The notes under the pieces are model-generated. The model worked only from the letters and a program-made list of their open reading frames with translations, was not told where the DNA came from and searched no databases. From assembly GCF_900188005.1 (NCBI RefSeq), contig NZ_FZNR01000014.1:169476-233475 (forward strand): a stretch of DNA of 64,000 bases. Direction: 5' to 3'. Positions 8,413 through 17,293 of the stretch are shown here, piece after piece. This DNA comes from Actinoplanes regularis. GTDB lineage: Bacteria; Actinomycetota; Actinomycetes; Mycobacteriales; Micromonosporaceae. A program made the translations under genes and the position numbers. Numbering within the stretch: the stretch's first letter is position 1; each line of letters opens with the position of its first letter.

Positions 8413-9616
8413 GGCGGAACGGCAGGCGGTGGCCGGACTGGTCTTCGACGCCGAGGCGGGACTGGCGGATCTGCGGCGGCGGGCGCGGCAGATCTCGCCG
8501 GCGCGAAGCCCGCGTTCCCATACAACGACCGCCTGCCGCCAGGCGGTCCCCAAGCCCCGGCGGGCGGAACGCGCTGTCTCCGGTGACCGGCTGAAGCCCG
8601 CGGTCCTGGCTTTCGCGGGGGTGGTGGCCGCGGGCCTGCTGGGCACCGGAATGGCCACGACCCCGGCCCGGGAGCCGGGGTCGCTGGATCCGGTGGGACC
8701 GTACCCGGCGGTCTCGGCCCACCGGCTGGCGGAGCCGGGGATCCGGCCGGGTGGCCCCGCGCCGCACGGAGTCCCGGGCGGCTCCCGGACCGCTGTCCGG
8801 GAGCCGGACGGGCGCATGGCCACCGGCCGGCTCCCGCAAGGCAGCACCGCCGGAGCCGCTGGACCGTCACCCACCGAACCGGACGGTACGGGAGTGGACG
8901 GCGCCGAGCCGGGCCGCCCGGGCACGACGGGAACTCCGCCGGACCCGGTCCCGGACGCGACCGGAGACCCGCGAGCCGGCCTCACGCCGGCCGACACGGC
9001 GGACGACGGCCGCGCGACGGGCGTGGCCTCGTCCGACTGGCTGTTCATGGGCGCGGCGCCGTACGCGGGTCCACCGCAGCCGTCCCTGATCCGGTCCACC
9101 GAGCCGGTCCCGGCGCCGACCGCCACGCCCGGGGCGGCGCCGACGGTCGTGCCCGGAGCCGCGCCTGCCATCGCGACGAGGGCGCTGCCGCCGGGCACCG
9201 TGGACTCGCCGTTCCGGGAGCTCTACCCGGCGACCGTGGTGGTCGTCCCGCTGGCGACCTCACGCTCGCGACCCATCGACCTGAGGAAGCCGCACGCCGC
9301 CGTGGCCGAGGGTGGTGGCGACATGCGGGTCTTCGAGTCGAGGTACACCGGCGGGCTGTACCTGCACGCCTTCAGAAACGTGCGGACCGCGGCGGTCGCC
9401 GACGAGGCGGCCACGTCCGGTGACTGCGCGAGGGCGATCCGGGAGCGCCCGTCCGGCTCCACCCTGGAGCTTCGGGAGAACCGGACGTACTGCCTGATGA
9501 GGTCGGGCGCGGACCCGTCGGGTCCGGCGCTGGTCCGGATCAACGTGGAATCGACAGTGGGCACCACGCCGAAGGGGGTGACCCTGACGATGGCCGCCTG
9601 GGGCACCGGCTCCTGA
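8366..9616 (+). CDS. Single-pass membrane protein, putative anti-sigma or sigma-regulated partner
   Basis: A 416-residue protein overlapping the end of the short ORF. Residues 1-80 are cytoplasmic, with an acidic helix (EEQDLVAEAERQAVAGLVFDAE kind of pattern). One transmembrane helix lies at ~75-98 (LAFAGVVAAGLLGTGMA). A long Pro/Gly/Thr-rich linker (~100-290) and a C-terminal ~130-residue domain with two Cys (~352 and ~379) follow. The order sigma factor then single-pass membrane protein is the common ECF/anti-sigma arrangement, but no zinc-binding HxxxCxxC anti-sigma motif is present. The role is therefore inferred from context. The C-terminal domain was not recognised. Confidence 0.6.
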   Translation: MDRPTLTPEEQDLVAEAERQAVAGLVFDAEAGLADLRRRARQISPARSPRSHTTTACRQAVPKPRRAERAVSGDRLKPAVLAFAGVVAAGLLGTGMATTPAREPGSLDPVGPYPAVSAHRLAEPGIRPGGPAPHGVPGGSRTAVREPDGRMATGRLPQGSTAGAAGPSPTEPDGTGVDGAEPGRPGTTGTPPDPVPDATGDPRAGLTPADTADDGRATGVASSDWLFMGAAPYAGPPQPSLIRSTEPVPAPTATPGAAPTVVPGAAPAIATRALPPGTVDSPFRELYPATVVVVPLATSRSRPIDLRKPHAAVAEGGGDMRVFESRYTGGLYLHAFRNVRTAAVADEAATSGDCARAIRERPSGSTLELRENRTYCLMRSGADPSGPALVRINVESTVGTTPKGVTLTMAAWGTGS

Positions 9617-9655
9617 GCCGCCGCGCGGTCAGGCCGCGGCACGGAAGGAGGCGTA

Positions 9656-9805
9656 GTGGCCGAGGACGCGGCGGTGGCCGTGACCGTTCTCGGCCACGCC
9701 GCTGAGTCCCGCCGCGCGCAGGACGTCCAGGATCCGCGCCGCCGGCGCAGTCCACGCCGCGACAACTACGAGGAGTTCACGCCGGGACCGGCGTCGCCAC
9801 CCTGA
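9656..9805 (+). CDS. Possible 49-residue small ORF with strong ribosome-binding site
   Basis: GTG at 9656 follows AAGGAGG (9645-9651) with a 4-nt spacer, and the frame ends with TGA at 9803-9805. The peptide is Ala/Arg-rich without recognisable features, and its end overlaps the 3' end of the convergent minus-strand gene. The complementary minus frame (stop at 9629) also reads like protein for ~45 codons but has no start codon and could be a gene remnant. Only one reading, or neither, is likely to be real. Confidence 0.25.
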   Translation: MAEDAAVAVTVLGHAAESRRAQDVQDPRRRRSPRRDNYEEFTPGPASPP

Positions 9806-10380
9806 TCGGCCGGTGGGCCGGCGTTCAGTTTCCGTTGCAGGTCATCGATGTCGCGCTGCAGCGCGGCCAGGTCGCGCCGCAGGTCGCCCAGCCCGTCCTG
9901 GACCTCGTCGAGTTCGCCGCGCACGCGCCTGCGACGCCGCCAATTCTTGATCGGGCCGACCAGATCCTCGCGGTAGACCGCGAACGTCATGCCGGCCGGG
10001 ATCAGGACCATCAGCAGACTGCCGGCGGCCGGAAGGAGCAGGCGCCAGTCGTCGTCGGTCCAGGCGGTAGTGGCGTCCGGGCCGCTGATCACGGCCGGAA
10101 CCTGGCCGGTCGGCGGCTCGTCGAGCAGCGGCCGGATGCGGACGTCGTTGACCCGCAGGCCGCCGCCGGTGAAGACGCCACGGCACGCCCAGCCGTGGGC
10201 CTTGCCCTCCTTGGCCCAGACGCAGTCCCGGAACGGCGCGACCTTGCCGGGCGTACCGCTGAAGTAGGCCCTGGCCTGGTCGTCACCGTCCTCGCCGACC
10301 AGGACCACGAAGGCGCCGAGGAGGAACAGGAGCCAGAGCCACCCGAGGTGGAGAGCGGGACTGGGGCCCCAGCCCCTCAT
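9766..10380 (-). CDS. Membrane protein with C-terminal coiled coil
   Basis: 204 residues: transmembrane helix at ~12-29 (LGWLWLLFLLGAFVVLV), an extracytoplasmic loop of ~90 residues with Cys at ~53 and ~66, a second helix at ~115-135, a basic stretch (NWRRRRRVRG) and a coiled coil of heptads (~150-186, rich in Asp/Leu/Arg). Its start overlaps the stop of the acetyltransferase gene (ATGA-type, 10377-10380), so the two are co-translated. Function unknown. It may be an accessory membrane component of the polysaccharide locus, inferred only from position. Confidence 0.65.
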   Translation of the reverse strand: MRGWGPSPALHLGWLWLLFLLGAFVVLVGEDGDDQARAYFSGTPGKVAPFRDCVWAKEGKAHGWACRGVFTGGGLRVNDVRIRPLLDEPPTGQVPAVISGPDATTAWTDDDWRLLLPAAGSLLMVLIPAGMTFAVYREDLVGPIKNWRRRRRVRGELDEVQDGLGDLRRDLAALQRDIDDLQRKLNAGPPADQGGDAGPGVNSS

Positions 10381-10970
10381 GCCTCGGTGAGCACGCCGTC
10401 GGCCTCGAGGTACGAAGCGCCGGTCTCGGGGCAGACCCAGACGCCGTCGCCCTTCGGGGCCAGCGGCTTGCCGGCCCGGCCGACCCAGCCGATCCGCCGC
10501 GCCGGCACACCGACGACCAGGGCGAAGTCCGGCACGTCCTTGGTCACCACGGCACCGGCCGCGACCAGCGCCCAGCGGCCCACGGTGACCGGGGCGACGC
10601 AGACCGCCCGCGCGCCGATCGACGCGCCCTCGCCGACGGTGACGCCGACCGCGACCCAGTCGTGGCCGGTCTTGAGCACGCCTTCCGGGGTGATCGAACG
10701 CGGGTACTCGTCGTTGGTGAGCACGGCGGCCGGCCCGACGAAGACGCCGTCGCCGAGCCGGGCCGGCTCGTACACCAGGGCGTGGTTCTGCAGTTTGACG
10801 TTGTCACCGATGGTCACGCCGGGGCCGACGTAGGCCCCGCGGCCGATGTTGCAGTTGACGCCGAGCGTGGCGTCCTCACGGATCTGGGCCAGATGCCAGA
10901 TCCGCGTGCCGGTGCCGATCTGAGCACGGGAGTCCACATCGGCCGTCGGAGCCACCGTCACATCGGTCAT
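10377..10970 (-). CDS. Left-handed beta-helix sugar N-acetyltransferase (WbpD/WlbB-like)
   Basis: 197 residues with the regular hexapeptide pattern (IGTGTRIWHLAQI, IGRGAYVGPGVTIGDNVKLQNHALVY, VGEGASIGARAVCVAPVTVG) of a trimeric left-handed beta-helix. The W-H-x-A-Q-I-R and N-x-x-I-G-R-G-A-Y stretches are like WbpD/WlbB. Those enzymes acetylate the 3-amino group of UDP-2-acetamido-3-amino-uronic acid with acetyl-CoA. Genes resembling the other pathway steps lie nearby: a Gfo/Idh/MocA oxidoreductase diverges 236 bp away and a WbpE-like aminotransferase is at 22.6 kb. The exact sugar is inference. Confidence 0.82.
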   Translation of the reverse strand: MTDVTVAPTADVDSRAQIGTGTRIWHLAQIREDATLGVNCNIGRGAYVGPGVTIGDNVKLQNHALVYEPARLGDGVFVGPAAVLTNDEYPRSITPEGVLKTGHDWVAVGVTVGEGASIGARAVCVAPVTVGRWALVAAGAVVTKDVPDFALVVGVPARRIGWVGRAGKPLAPKGDGVWVCPETGASYLEADGVLTEA

Positions 10971-11206
10971 GGAAAGCCTTTCACAAGAAGTCGCGGACAG
11001 GGTAGCGGGTGCTCCCCAAGCCCGATGTCAGGAAGACGACGTCGGACTCCAATGTGACCATTGGTCTACCCTGAACGACCGAACGGGTCGGCTTCCGCCT
11101 CCGGGCGCGCGGGAATACGACAGCGATCTAGCGTCACTCCTAAAGGGATGGATAGCTTGCCTAGGGTTTGTGAGTCCGTGCTGACCCGACAAAGAACGGA
11201 AGTCTG
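10971..11206. promoter_or_regulatory. Divergent promoter region between acetyltransferase and oxidoreductase genes
   Basis: 236 bp with lower GC than its flanks, especially 11110-11180. It must contain promoters for both the leftward acetyltransferase gene and the rightward sugar operon. No -10/-35 pair could be assigned with confidence. Confidence 0.4.
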
Positions 11207-12265
11207 TTGAACGCGTCCGAGCCGATCGGGATCGCCGTCATCGGGGCCGGGTACTGGGGCCCCAACCTCGTCCGAAACTTCCAGGCCAGCCAGTCGTTCC
11301 GGCTGCACTGGCTCTGTGACCTCGACGTCGAGCGGGCCCGCCGGGTCCTCGGCGGCTACTCCACCGTGCGGGTCACCGCCGATCTCGAGGAGGTGCTCGC
11401 CGACCCCGCCCTGCAGGCCGTCGCGATCGCCACCCCGGCCGGCACCCACCTGAAGGTCGCCCTGGCCGCGCTGCGGGCCGGCAAGCACGTGCTGGTCGAG
11501 AAGCCCCTCGCGGCCACCTACGAGGAGGGCCGCCAACTCGTCGAGGAGGCCGACGAGCGCGGTCTGACCCTGATGTGCGACCACACCTACTGCTACACCC
11601 CGGCGGTGCTGCGCATCCGGGAGCTGCTTCACTCCGGCGAGCTGGGTGAGCTGCACTTCCTTGATTCCGTACGGATCAATCTCGGTCTCGTCCAGCGCGA
11701 CATCGACGTGCTCTGGGACCTCGCGCCGCACGATCTCTCGATTCTGGACTTCGTCCTGCCCGAGGGTGTCACGCCGGTGGCCGTGGCCGCGCACGGCGCG
11801 GACGGGATCGGCGCCGGCCGGGCCTGCGTGGCCTACCTCACGCTGCGGCTGAGCAACGGCGCGATCGCGCACATCCACGTGAACTGGCTCTCCCCCGTGA
11901 AGATCCGGACGGCCATCTTCGGTGGCTCGAAGCGGACGCTGGTGTGGGACGACCTGAACCCCAGCCAGCGGCTGGCCATCTACGACCGGGGCGTCGACGT
12001 GGCCTCCCCGGACGAACTCGGCGACGAGCAGCGCCGCGACATCCTGGTCTCGTACCGCTCCGGCGACATGGTCGCACCGGCGCTGACCGAGCGGGAGGCG
12101 CTGCGCACCATGGTCGAGGAGTACGCGCGGGCGATCACCACGAAGACGCCCGCACTCACCGACGGCCGCTCCGGACTGCGGGTGCTGGAGCTGTTGCAGG
12201 CCGCCTCCCGCAGCCTCGCCGCGGGCGGCACGATGATCGAGCTCAACGAAGGGCACATGGCGTGA
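11207..12265 (+). CDS. Gfo/Idh/MocA-family NAD(P)-dependent sugar dehydrogenase (WlbA/WbpB-like)
   Basis: A 352-residue protein, normal for the family. It has an N-terminal Rossmann motif (IAVIGAGYWGPN, ~8-19), the conserved EKPLA active-site lysine segment (~96-100) and a substrate-binding C-terminal domain with WDLAPHDLSILDF. It would oxidise C3 of a UDP-sugar (UDP-GlcNAcA in WlbA/WbpB) before amination. A TTG at 11207 is used because the Rossmann fold begins directly after it; no stronger start is visible. It overlaps the next gene by 4 bp (GTGA), the first of three coupled genes. Confidence 0.83.
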   Translation: MNASEPIGIAVIGAGYWGPNLVRNFQASQSFRLHWLCDLDVERARRVLGGYSTVRVTADLEEVLADPALQAVAIATPAGTHLKVALAALRAGKHVLVEKPLAATYEEGRQLVEEADERGLTLMCDHTYCYTPAVLRIRELLHSGELGELHFLDSVRINLGLVQRDIDVLWDLAPHDLSILDFVLPEGVTPVAVAAHGADGIGAGRACVAYLTLRLSNGAIAHIHVNWLSPVKIRTAIFGGSKRTLVWDDLNPSQRLAIYDRGVDVASPDELGDEQRRDILVSYRSGDMVAPALTEREALRTMVEEYARAITTKTPALTDGRSGLRVLELLQAASRSLAAGGTMIELNEGHMA

Positions 12266-13227
12266 CGGCTGTATCGATCGAGGGCGCGCGCGCCCTCGTC
12301 ACCGGCGGAGCGGGCACCATCGGCTCGCACGTGGTCGACGAACTCATCCGCGGCGGAGCCGCCGAGGTCGTCGTCCTGGACAACTTCGTCCGCGGCCGGC
12401 GCGACAATCTCGCCTGGGCGCTGGAGAGCGGCCCGGTCAAGCTGGTCGAGGGCGACATCCGCGACGTCGGCCTGGTGCGCGAGGTGACCGCCGGTCAGGA
12501 CCTGGTGTTCCACCTGGCCGCGATCCGGATCACGCAGTGCGCCGAGGAGCCGCGGCTGGCCAACGAGGTCCTCGTCGACGGCACGTTCAACGTGATCGAG
12601 GCGGCCGCCGACGCGGGCGTCAAGAAGCTGATCGCGTCCTCGTCGGCGTCGGTGTACGGCCTGGCCGAGCAGTTCCCGACCACCGAGCGCCACCACCCGT
12701 ACAACAACGACACGTTCTACGGCGCGGCCAAGGCGTTCAACGAGGCCACCCTGCGCAGCTTCAAGGCCATGAAGGACCTGGACTACGTGGCCCTGCGCTA
12801 CTTCAACGTGTACGGCCCGCGGATGGACATCTTCGGCCTCTACACCGAGGTGCTGATCCGCTGGATGGAGCGGATCGAGTCCGGCACTCCCCCGCTGATC
12901 CTCGGCGACGGCCTGCAGACCATGGACTTCGTGCACGTCGCGGACATCGCCCGGGCCAACATCCTGGCCGCCCGCGCCGACGTCACCGACGACGTGTTCA
13001 ACGTCGCCTCCGGCACCGAGACCAGCCTCAAGGACCTCGCCGCGGCGCTCTCCTCGGTGATGAAGTCGGACCTGGCCCCGGAGCACGGGCCGGCCCGCGC
13101 GGTCAACGGCGTCACCCGCCGGCTCGCCCACACCGACACCGCCTTCGAGAAGATCGGCTTCCGCGCCGAGATCGGCCTCACCGAGGGCCTGCAGGGCCTG
13201 GTCGACTGGTGGCGGTCGTCGAAGTGA
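12262..13227 (+). CDS. NAD-dependent nucleotide-sugar epimerase/dehydratase (extended SDR)
   Basis: A 321-residue protein. The Rossmann motif TGGAGTIGSH (~14-23), active-site SSSASVYG and YGAAKAFNEA (YxxxK) and the substrate-binding RYFNVYGPRM identify an extended SDR acting on a nucleotide sugar. Family candidates are UDP-glucose/GlcNAc 4-epimerase or uronate 4-epimerase. The GTG start at 12262 overlaps the stop of the upstream dehydrogenase, and the stop overlaps the next GTG at 13224, so the three genes form one translationally coupled operon. The exact substrate is not determinable from sequence. Confidence 0.83.
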   Translation: MTAVSIEGARALVTGGAGTIGSHVVDELIRGGAAEVVVLDNFVRGRRDNLAWALESGPVKLVEGDIRDVGLVREVTAGQDLVFHLAAIRITQCAEEPRLANEVLVDGTFNVIEAAADAGVKKLIASSSASVYGLAEQFPTTERHHPYNNDTFYGAAKAFNEATLRSFKAMKDLDYVALRYFNVYGPRMDIFGLYTEVLIRWMERIESGTPPLILGDGLQTMDFVHVADIARANILAARADVTDDVFNVASGTETSLKDLAAALSSVMKSDLAPEHGPARAVNGVTRRLAHTDTAFEKIGFRAEIGLTEGLQGLVDWWRSSK

Positions 13228-14360
13228 GCGACGTCCGGAAGATCCCCGTCATGATCCCCATGCTCGGGGAGGAGGAGGCGCTCGCCGCGGCCGACGCGGT
13301 CCGGTCCGGCTGGGTCGCCCAGGGCCCGCGGGTCGCGCGGTTCGAGCAGGAGTTCGCCACGGCTGTCGGCGCCGCTCAGGGTGTCGCGGTCAGCTCGTGC
13401 ACGACCGCGCTCCATCTGGCGCTGGTCCTTCACGGCCTGGGTCCGGGCGACGAGGTCATCGTCCCGTCCCTGTCGTTCATCGCGACCGCGAACGCCGTCC
13501 GCTACGTCGGCGCGACCCCGATCTTCGCCGACGTGGACCTGGCCACCGGGAACCTGACGGTGGAGACGATCGACGCGGTCCGCACCCCGCGCACCAGGGC
13601 GATCATCGCGGTGCACCAGGGCGGCGTCCCGTTCGACACGGCCGCGCTGCGCAAGGCCGCCGAGGACTGGGGCCTGGCACTGGTCGAGGACGCCGCCTGC
13701 GCCGCCGGCTCGACCGCCTATGGTCAGCCGGCCGGTACGGGCGCGGCGGTGGCCGCGTGGTCGTTCCACCCGCGCAAGGTGCTCACCACCGGCGAGGGCG
13801 GCATGGTCACCGTGGACGACGCCGAGCTGGCCACCCGGCTGCGACGGCTGCGCGAGCACGGGATGAACGTGTCCGCCGCGGACCGGCACGCGAGCGCGCA
13901 GCCGGTGCTCGAGGCGTACCTGGAGACCGCGTACAACTACCGGATGACCGACATCCAGGCCGCGGTCGGCCTGGTACAGCTGGGCCGGCTCGCCGGCCTG
14001 GTCGGGCAGCGGCGGGCTCTCGCGGCCGGTTACCAGTCGCTGCTGGCCGACATCGACGGCCTGGTCCCGGTCCGGGACCCCGCCTACGGCCAGAGCAACT
14101 TCCAGTCGTTCTGGGTGCTGATCAACGCGCCGTACCGGACCGGCCGGGACGAGGTCCTCGCCGAGCTGGCCCGGCGCGGTGTCTCGGCGCGGCGCGGCAT
14201 CATGGCCGCGCACCTGGAGCCGGCGTACGCGGACGTGAGCCCGGCGCCGCTGCCGGTCACGGAGCGGATCACCCGGGATTCGCTGATCCTGCCCCTGCAC
14301 CACAAGGTGACCGAGGACGATCAGCGGTACATCGTCGACATCCTGCGCGAACTCGCCTGA
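13224..14360 (+). CDS. DegT/DnrJ/EryC1-family PLP sugar aminotransferase
   Basis: 378 residues, fold type I. Key parts are SSCTTALHLAL (~51-61, cofactor phosphate site), VEDAACAAGS (PLP-binding Asp), the SFHPRKVLTTGEGG segment with the Schiff-base Lys, and YNYRMTDIQAA near the C-terminal half. The enzyme would aminate a keto-sugar nucleotide with glutamate as donor. It ends the three-gene operon with the dehydrogenase and epimerase. A second DegT enzyme lies at 22.6 kb, so two different amino positions or two sugars may be made. Confidence 0.88.
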   Translation: MSDVRKIPVMIPMLGEEEALAAADAVRSGWVAQGPRVARFEQEFATAVGAAQGVAVSSCTTALHLALVLHGLGPGDEVIVPSLSFIATANAVRYVGATPIFADVDLATGNLTVETIDAVRTPRTRAIIAVHQGGVPFDTAALRKAAEDWGLALVEDAACAAGSTAYGQPAGTGAAVAAWSFHPRKVLTTGEGGMVTVDDAELATRLRRLREHGMNVSAADRHASAQPVLEAYLETAYNYRMTDIQAAVGLVQLGRLAGLVGQRRALAAGYQSLLADIDGLVPVRDPAYGQSNFQSFWVLINAPYRTGRDEVLAELARRGVSARRGIMAAHLEPAYADVSPAPLPVTERITRDSLILPLHHKVTEDDQRYIVDILRELA

Positions 14361-14365
14361 GAGCC

Positions 14366-14402
14366 GGCCGGCGGGAGCCCTCCCGAAGGTCTCCCGCCGG
14401 CC
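14366..14402 (+). terminator. Hairpin terminator after sugar operon
   Basis: A perfect 12-bp stem (14366-14377 pairing with 14391-14402) with a 13-nt loop lies just after the aminotransferase stop and before the convergent membrane gene. There is no long T-run, as is usual in high-GC genomes. It can serve both strands. Confidence 0.7.
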
Positions 14403-14403
14403 G

Positions 14404-14709
14404 TCAGCTCATGATCCACCAACCGATACCGATGCCGCCGAGGAGCGTCGCGACCAGCAATGCTCCGCAGACGACCGCGAGGCGGTTCTGCTCCCGGAAG
14501 TCGTCCCACCAGTCGTCGACGTCCAGCACCACGATGCTGCACACCAATGCGGCGCAGACGAATACGAGCGTCATCCCGGCAAGAGCGTCGACGATATGCC
14601 GAGCTGAAGCGAAGGCCAGCATCGTCAGGCCCGCATGAACCGCGGTCACCAGCGCCCAGAAGAGCGCGTTGACACCGTAGTAGGCAACCGCCGACCCCAC
14701 CCGGCTCAC
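14404..14709 (-). CDS. Small three-helix membrane protein of unknown function
   Basis: About 101 residues from GTG 14709 (an alternative start at 14778 adds 23 Cys-rich residues unlike a membrane protein N-terminus). Three hydrophobic segments are visible, including VNALFWALVTAVHAGLTMLAF, MTLVFVCAALVCSIVVL and LAVVCGALLVATLLGGIGI, separated by a DVDDWWDDFREQ loop. No family recognised. It converges on the sugar operon. Confidence 0.5.
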   Translation of the reverse strand: MSRVGSAVAYYGVNALFWALVTAVHAGLTMLAFASARHIVDALAGMTLVFVCAALVCSIVVLDVDDWWDDFREQNRLAVVCGALLVATLLGGIGIGWWIMS

Positions 14710-14815
14710 ATGATCACAACCATGCGCCCACCCAACCCAGCAGGCACGGCCCGGGCAAGAGCCAGTGCAACGCCTCACAGCGGCAGGGTGGCGAGAGCCG
14801 GGGCCGGGGAGACCC

Positions 14816-17293
14816 TCAACCGCGACGAAGCCAGAACTGGTCTGTCGGAGTGACCGCGCCGCTGGCCCACCAATACAGCATCACGGCGCTGTCCAGAACT
14901 GCCACGACCTCGGGGAACAGCGATGGACGAGGGCTTCCCCCGGCCGACTCGGCCAGGCGGCAGACGCTGACCAGTAGCGGCATCAGATCAACCGGCTCCC
15001 GCGCCGGGTCCCGCTGCCAGTGGAACCAGAACGACTGCACCTCACTCAGCAGGCGCAGTGCCTCGAACCAGTTCTCCTCGGCCCGCAACCTGTCGCTGAT
15101 CCGCTGGATGCCGCGCGACAGGTCGGCCTCGGTGACGAGGCGCATCTCGTCGCTCAGCTGCTCCACGATCTCCTTTCCGCCGGGACCGACGCCCCCGGCC
15201 GGGGACATGACGCCGCCGAGAAAGATGTCCTTCGACCGGCGGTAATTGCCCGAGATCTTGGCGTAGGACAGGCAGTCCACGACCTGGGTGCCCAGGGAGT
15301 CCAGGGCGTCGGGATCGAAGTCGAACGCCGCCCCCGGAGTCGATTCGGCCTCGTAGCTCCACTCGGTCACGGAGCTGGCCCAGGAGCAGAACGGTACCTT
15401 CGCGGAGGAGGTCAGACCGGTCACCGGAAGGTCCGGGTGGCGCACGGCGATGCTGCTCGTCCAGTGCACCGGCCAATGCTCCGGCGCCATCGTGACGCGG
15501 AGAAAGAGATCGAACTCCGCGTTGGTGATCGGGGCGTCGACGAGGACCACCCCGGCGCCCAGGCGGCGAACCCGGCGCAGCTTGCGGACGAGCATGACCT
15601 CTCCGACCACTGCCGCCCGATCGACGTCCGCCGACTGCGCCCCGGCCGAGAGCACCTGCTCCAGCCGGTCCCGGATCAGCGGATCGAGCTCTCGAGCCAC
15701 CTCGGCGCAATCCGAGGCGAGCAGAAGGGATCGCGCGCTGTCCTCCCGCAGGCACGCCTCCACGATCGTCCCGGCGTCCGTGTTCGCGCAGTACAGGAGC
15801 GTCACCTCACGCCACCACTGGTCATCGGTGCGTTCTGCGAGGAACGTGTCACGGCCCCGCTCCCGCAGTCGGACGGCGGCGAGGTACTCCTGGAAGGTCA
15901 AATGCGCGAAGGCGTACACGCCACTCTCCCGCTGGAGCAGCAGGCCGCTCTGCTGCTCGGTCTCGGTCAGGAACACCTCAGGCTGCACCCCGGGCGCCAC
16001 CCGCGCCAGCTGGGCACGGATGAGCCGCGCGGCGGCCCCCTCTTCGATGTCCCGCTTCCGGGCCTTCATCATCTCCAGCGCGAGTTGCCGCAACACCGAC
16101 TCGCGCTGATCCGCCGTCAGGTCGCTGGTCAGTCCCTTCGCCGCCTGTCGTCCGCCGAGGAAGACCTGGCAGATCTCGCGGTACAGCTCGGCACGCCCGC
16201 CGGGGAGCACACCGCGGTAGTTGTGGACGTGGGCGATCATCGTCAGCAACAGCGGGTTCACCGCCAGCTCGTACAGGTGCAGGTTGTCACGCAGCCGCTG
16301 CAACAGGTCGTCGGCCTGCTGCCGGGCGTCGGACAGCACCACGTCGTCCCTGCGACCCGTACGCCGGACCCCGGTCGCCGTGTACCAGCGGAGGATGAAC
16401 CGTTCGATCTGGTCGTCGGTGAACGGCCGTACCTGCAACACGTCGGCGGAGGTCAGTGGATTGTTCTGGTATCCGTACGGCCGTGAGGTGATGACGAAGC
16501 CGTTGGTGTGGTGCGCCGCGATCTGGCGTTCCACCCAGGCCGAGACCAGCCGTCGCTGAACGGGATCGGCGACCTCGTCGAGGCCGTCGAACATGATCAG
16601 GCAGTTGCCGTTGCGAAGCTGCCGCTCCACCCAAGACCCGGCGCCGGCGAGCTCCTTCGGCATCGTCGCCGTCAGCGGCCGGACCAGCGGCAGGTCAGGG
16701 TTCTCCGAGATGGCCCGGGCCTGGTCCCGGATCGCCAGGAAGACCGGGATCCGGCCGCCCAGCGATCGCGTCGGCGGCCGCCCCGAGGCCAGAGCCAGCG
16801 TCAGGTGTTTGAGCAGGGTCGTCTTGCCCCCACCCGGCGGCCCGACGATCGCCAGAGTCCGTGGCGGCCACTCCGTCAGGAAACTCCAGACCTCCCGGCG
16901 TTTCATGGGCTCGTCGCTGACCTTGGCCAGTGGATCGCCGGTGGCCTGGTGGATCGGCCGCGGTACGAGACTTACGTCGACGTATACGTTCTCCACCTCC
17001 AGCGAGTACGGCCCCTGCGTACCCAGCCCGCGGATGTCCAGGTCCCGGTTGCGGGCGATGAGCCACGTGAAGTACCGATGGCGGTGCCGGGACGGCCACA
17101 TCCGCGGCGCCGCCTTGTGTGCCCGTGGCCGTTGCCGCCAAGCCACCACCACGGCCATCACGGCGACCGCGAACGCTCCGACGCTGGACACCTTGTCCAT
17201 CGTGTCGAGCGGATCGCCCCCGGTGAGAACCGCGACGCCGGCCACCACGCCCACCATCACCACACCGACGAGCAGCGCCCGCACGGCGGTCAT
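14816..17293 (-). CDS. Membrane-tethered NACHT-domain STAND NTPase
   Basis: An 825-residue protein. Two N-terminal hydrophobic segments (~5-24 and ~38-52) are followed by a NACHT NTPase: Walker A GPPGGGKTT (151-159), Walker B CLIMFDGLDE (231-240), sensor-like VITSRPYGY, and winged-helix/NACHT-associated helices to ~520. The stretch near 590-650 (VLVDAPITNAEFDLFL...WPVHW...PVTGL) recalls the start of FGE/SUMF1-like sulfatase-modifying domains, a fold known at STAND C-termini, but it is incomplete. NACHT proteins in bacteria can be signal-transducing NTPases or phage sensors. The ATG overlaps the stop of the asparagine-synthetase-like gene (17290-17293), indicating co-expression. No effector domain is recognised. 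Confidence 0.8.
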   Translation of the reverse strand: MTAVRALLVGVVMVGVVAGVAVLTGGDPLDTMDKVSSVGAFAVAVMAVVVAWRQRPRAHKAAPRMWPSRHRHRYFTWLIARNRDLDIRGLGTQGPYSLEVENVYVDVSLVPRPIHQATGDPLAKVSDEPMKRREVWSFLTEWPPRTLAIVGPPGGGKTTLLKHLTLALASGRPPTRSLGGRIPVFLAIRDQARAISENPDLPLVRPLTATMPKELAGAGSWVERQLRNGNCLIMFDGLDEVADPVQRRLVSAWVERQIAAHHTNGFVITSRPYGYQNNPLTSADVLQVRPFTDDQIERFILRWYTATGVRRTGRRDDVVLSDARQQADDLLQRLRDNLHLYELAVNPLLLTMIAHVHNYRGVLPGGRAELYREICQVFLGGRQAAKGLTSDLTADQRESVLRQLALEMMKARKRDIEEGAAARLIRAQLARVAPGVQPEVFLTETEQQSGLLLQRESGVYAFAHLTFQEYLAAVRLRERGRDTFLAERTDDQWWREVTLLYCANTDAGTIVEACLREDSARSLLLASDCAEVARELDPLIRDRLEQVLSAGAQSADVDRAAVVGEVMLVRKLRRVRRLGAGVVLVDAPITNAEFDLFLRVTMAPEHWPVHWTSSIAVRHPDLPVTGLTSSAKVPFCSWASSVTEWSYEAESTPGAAFDFDPDALDSLGTQVVDCLSYAKISGNYRRSKDIFLGGVMSPAGGVGPGGKEIVEQLSDEMRLVTEADLSRGIQRISDRLRAEENWFEALRLLSEVQSFWFHWQRDPAREPVDLMPLLVSVCRLAESAGGSPRPSLFPEVVAVLDSAVMLYWWASGAVTPTDQFWLRRG

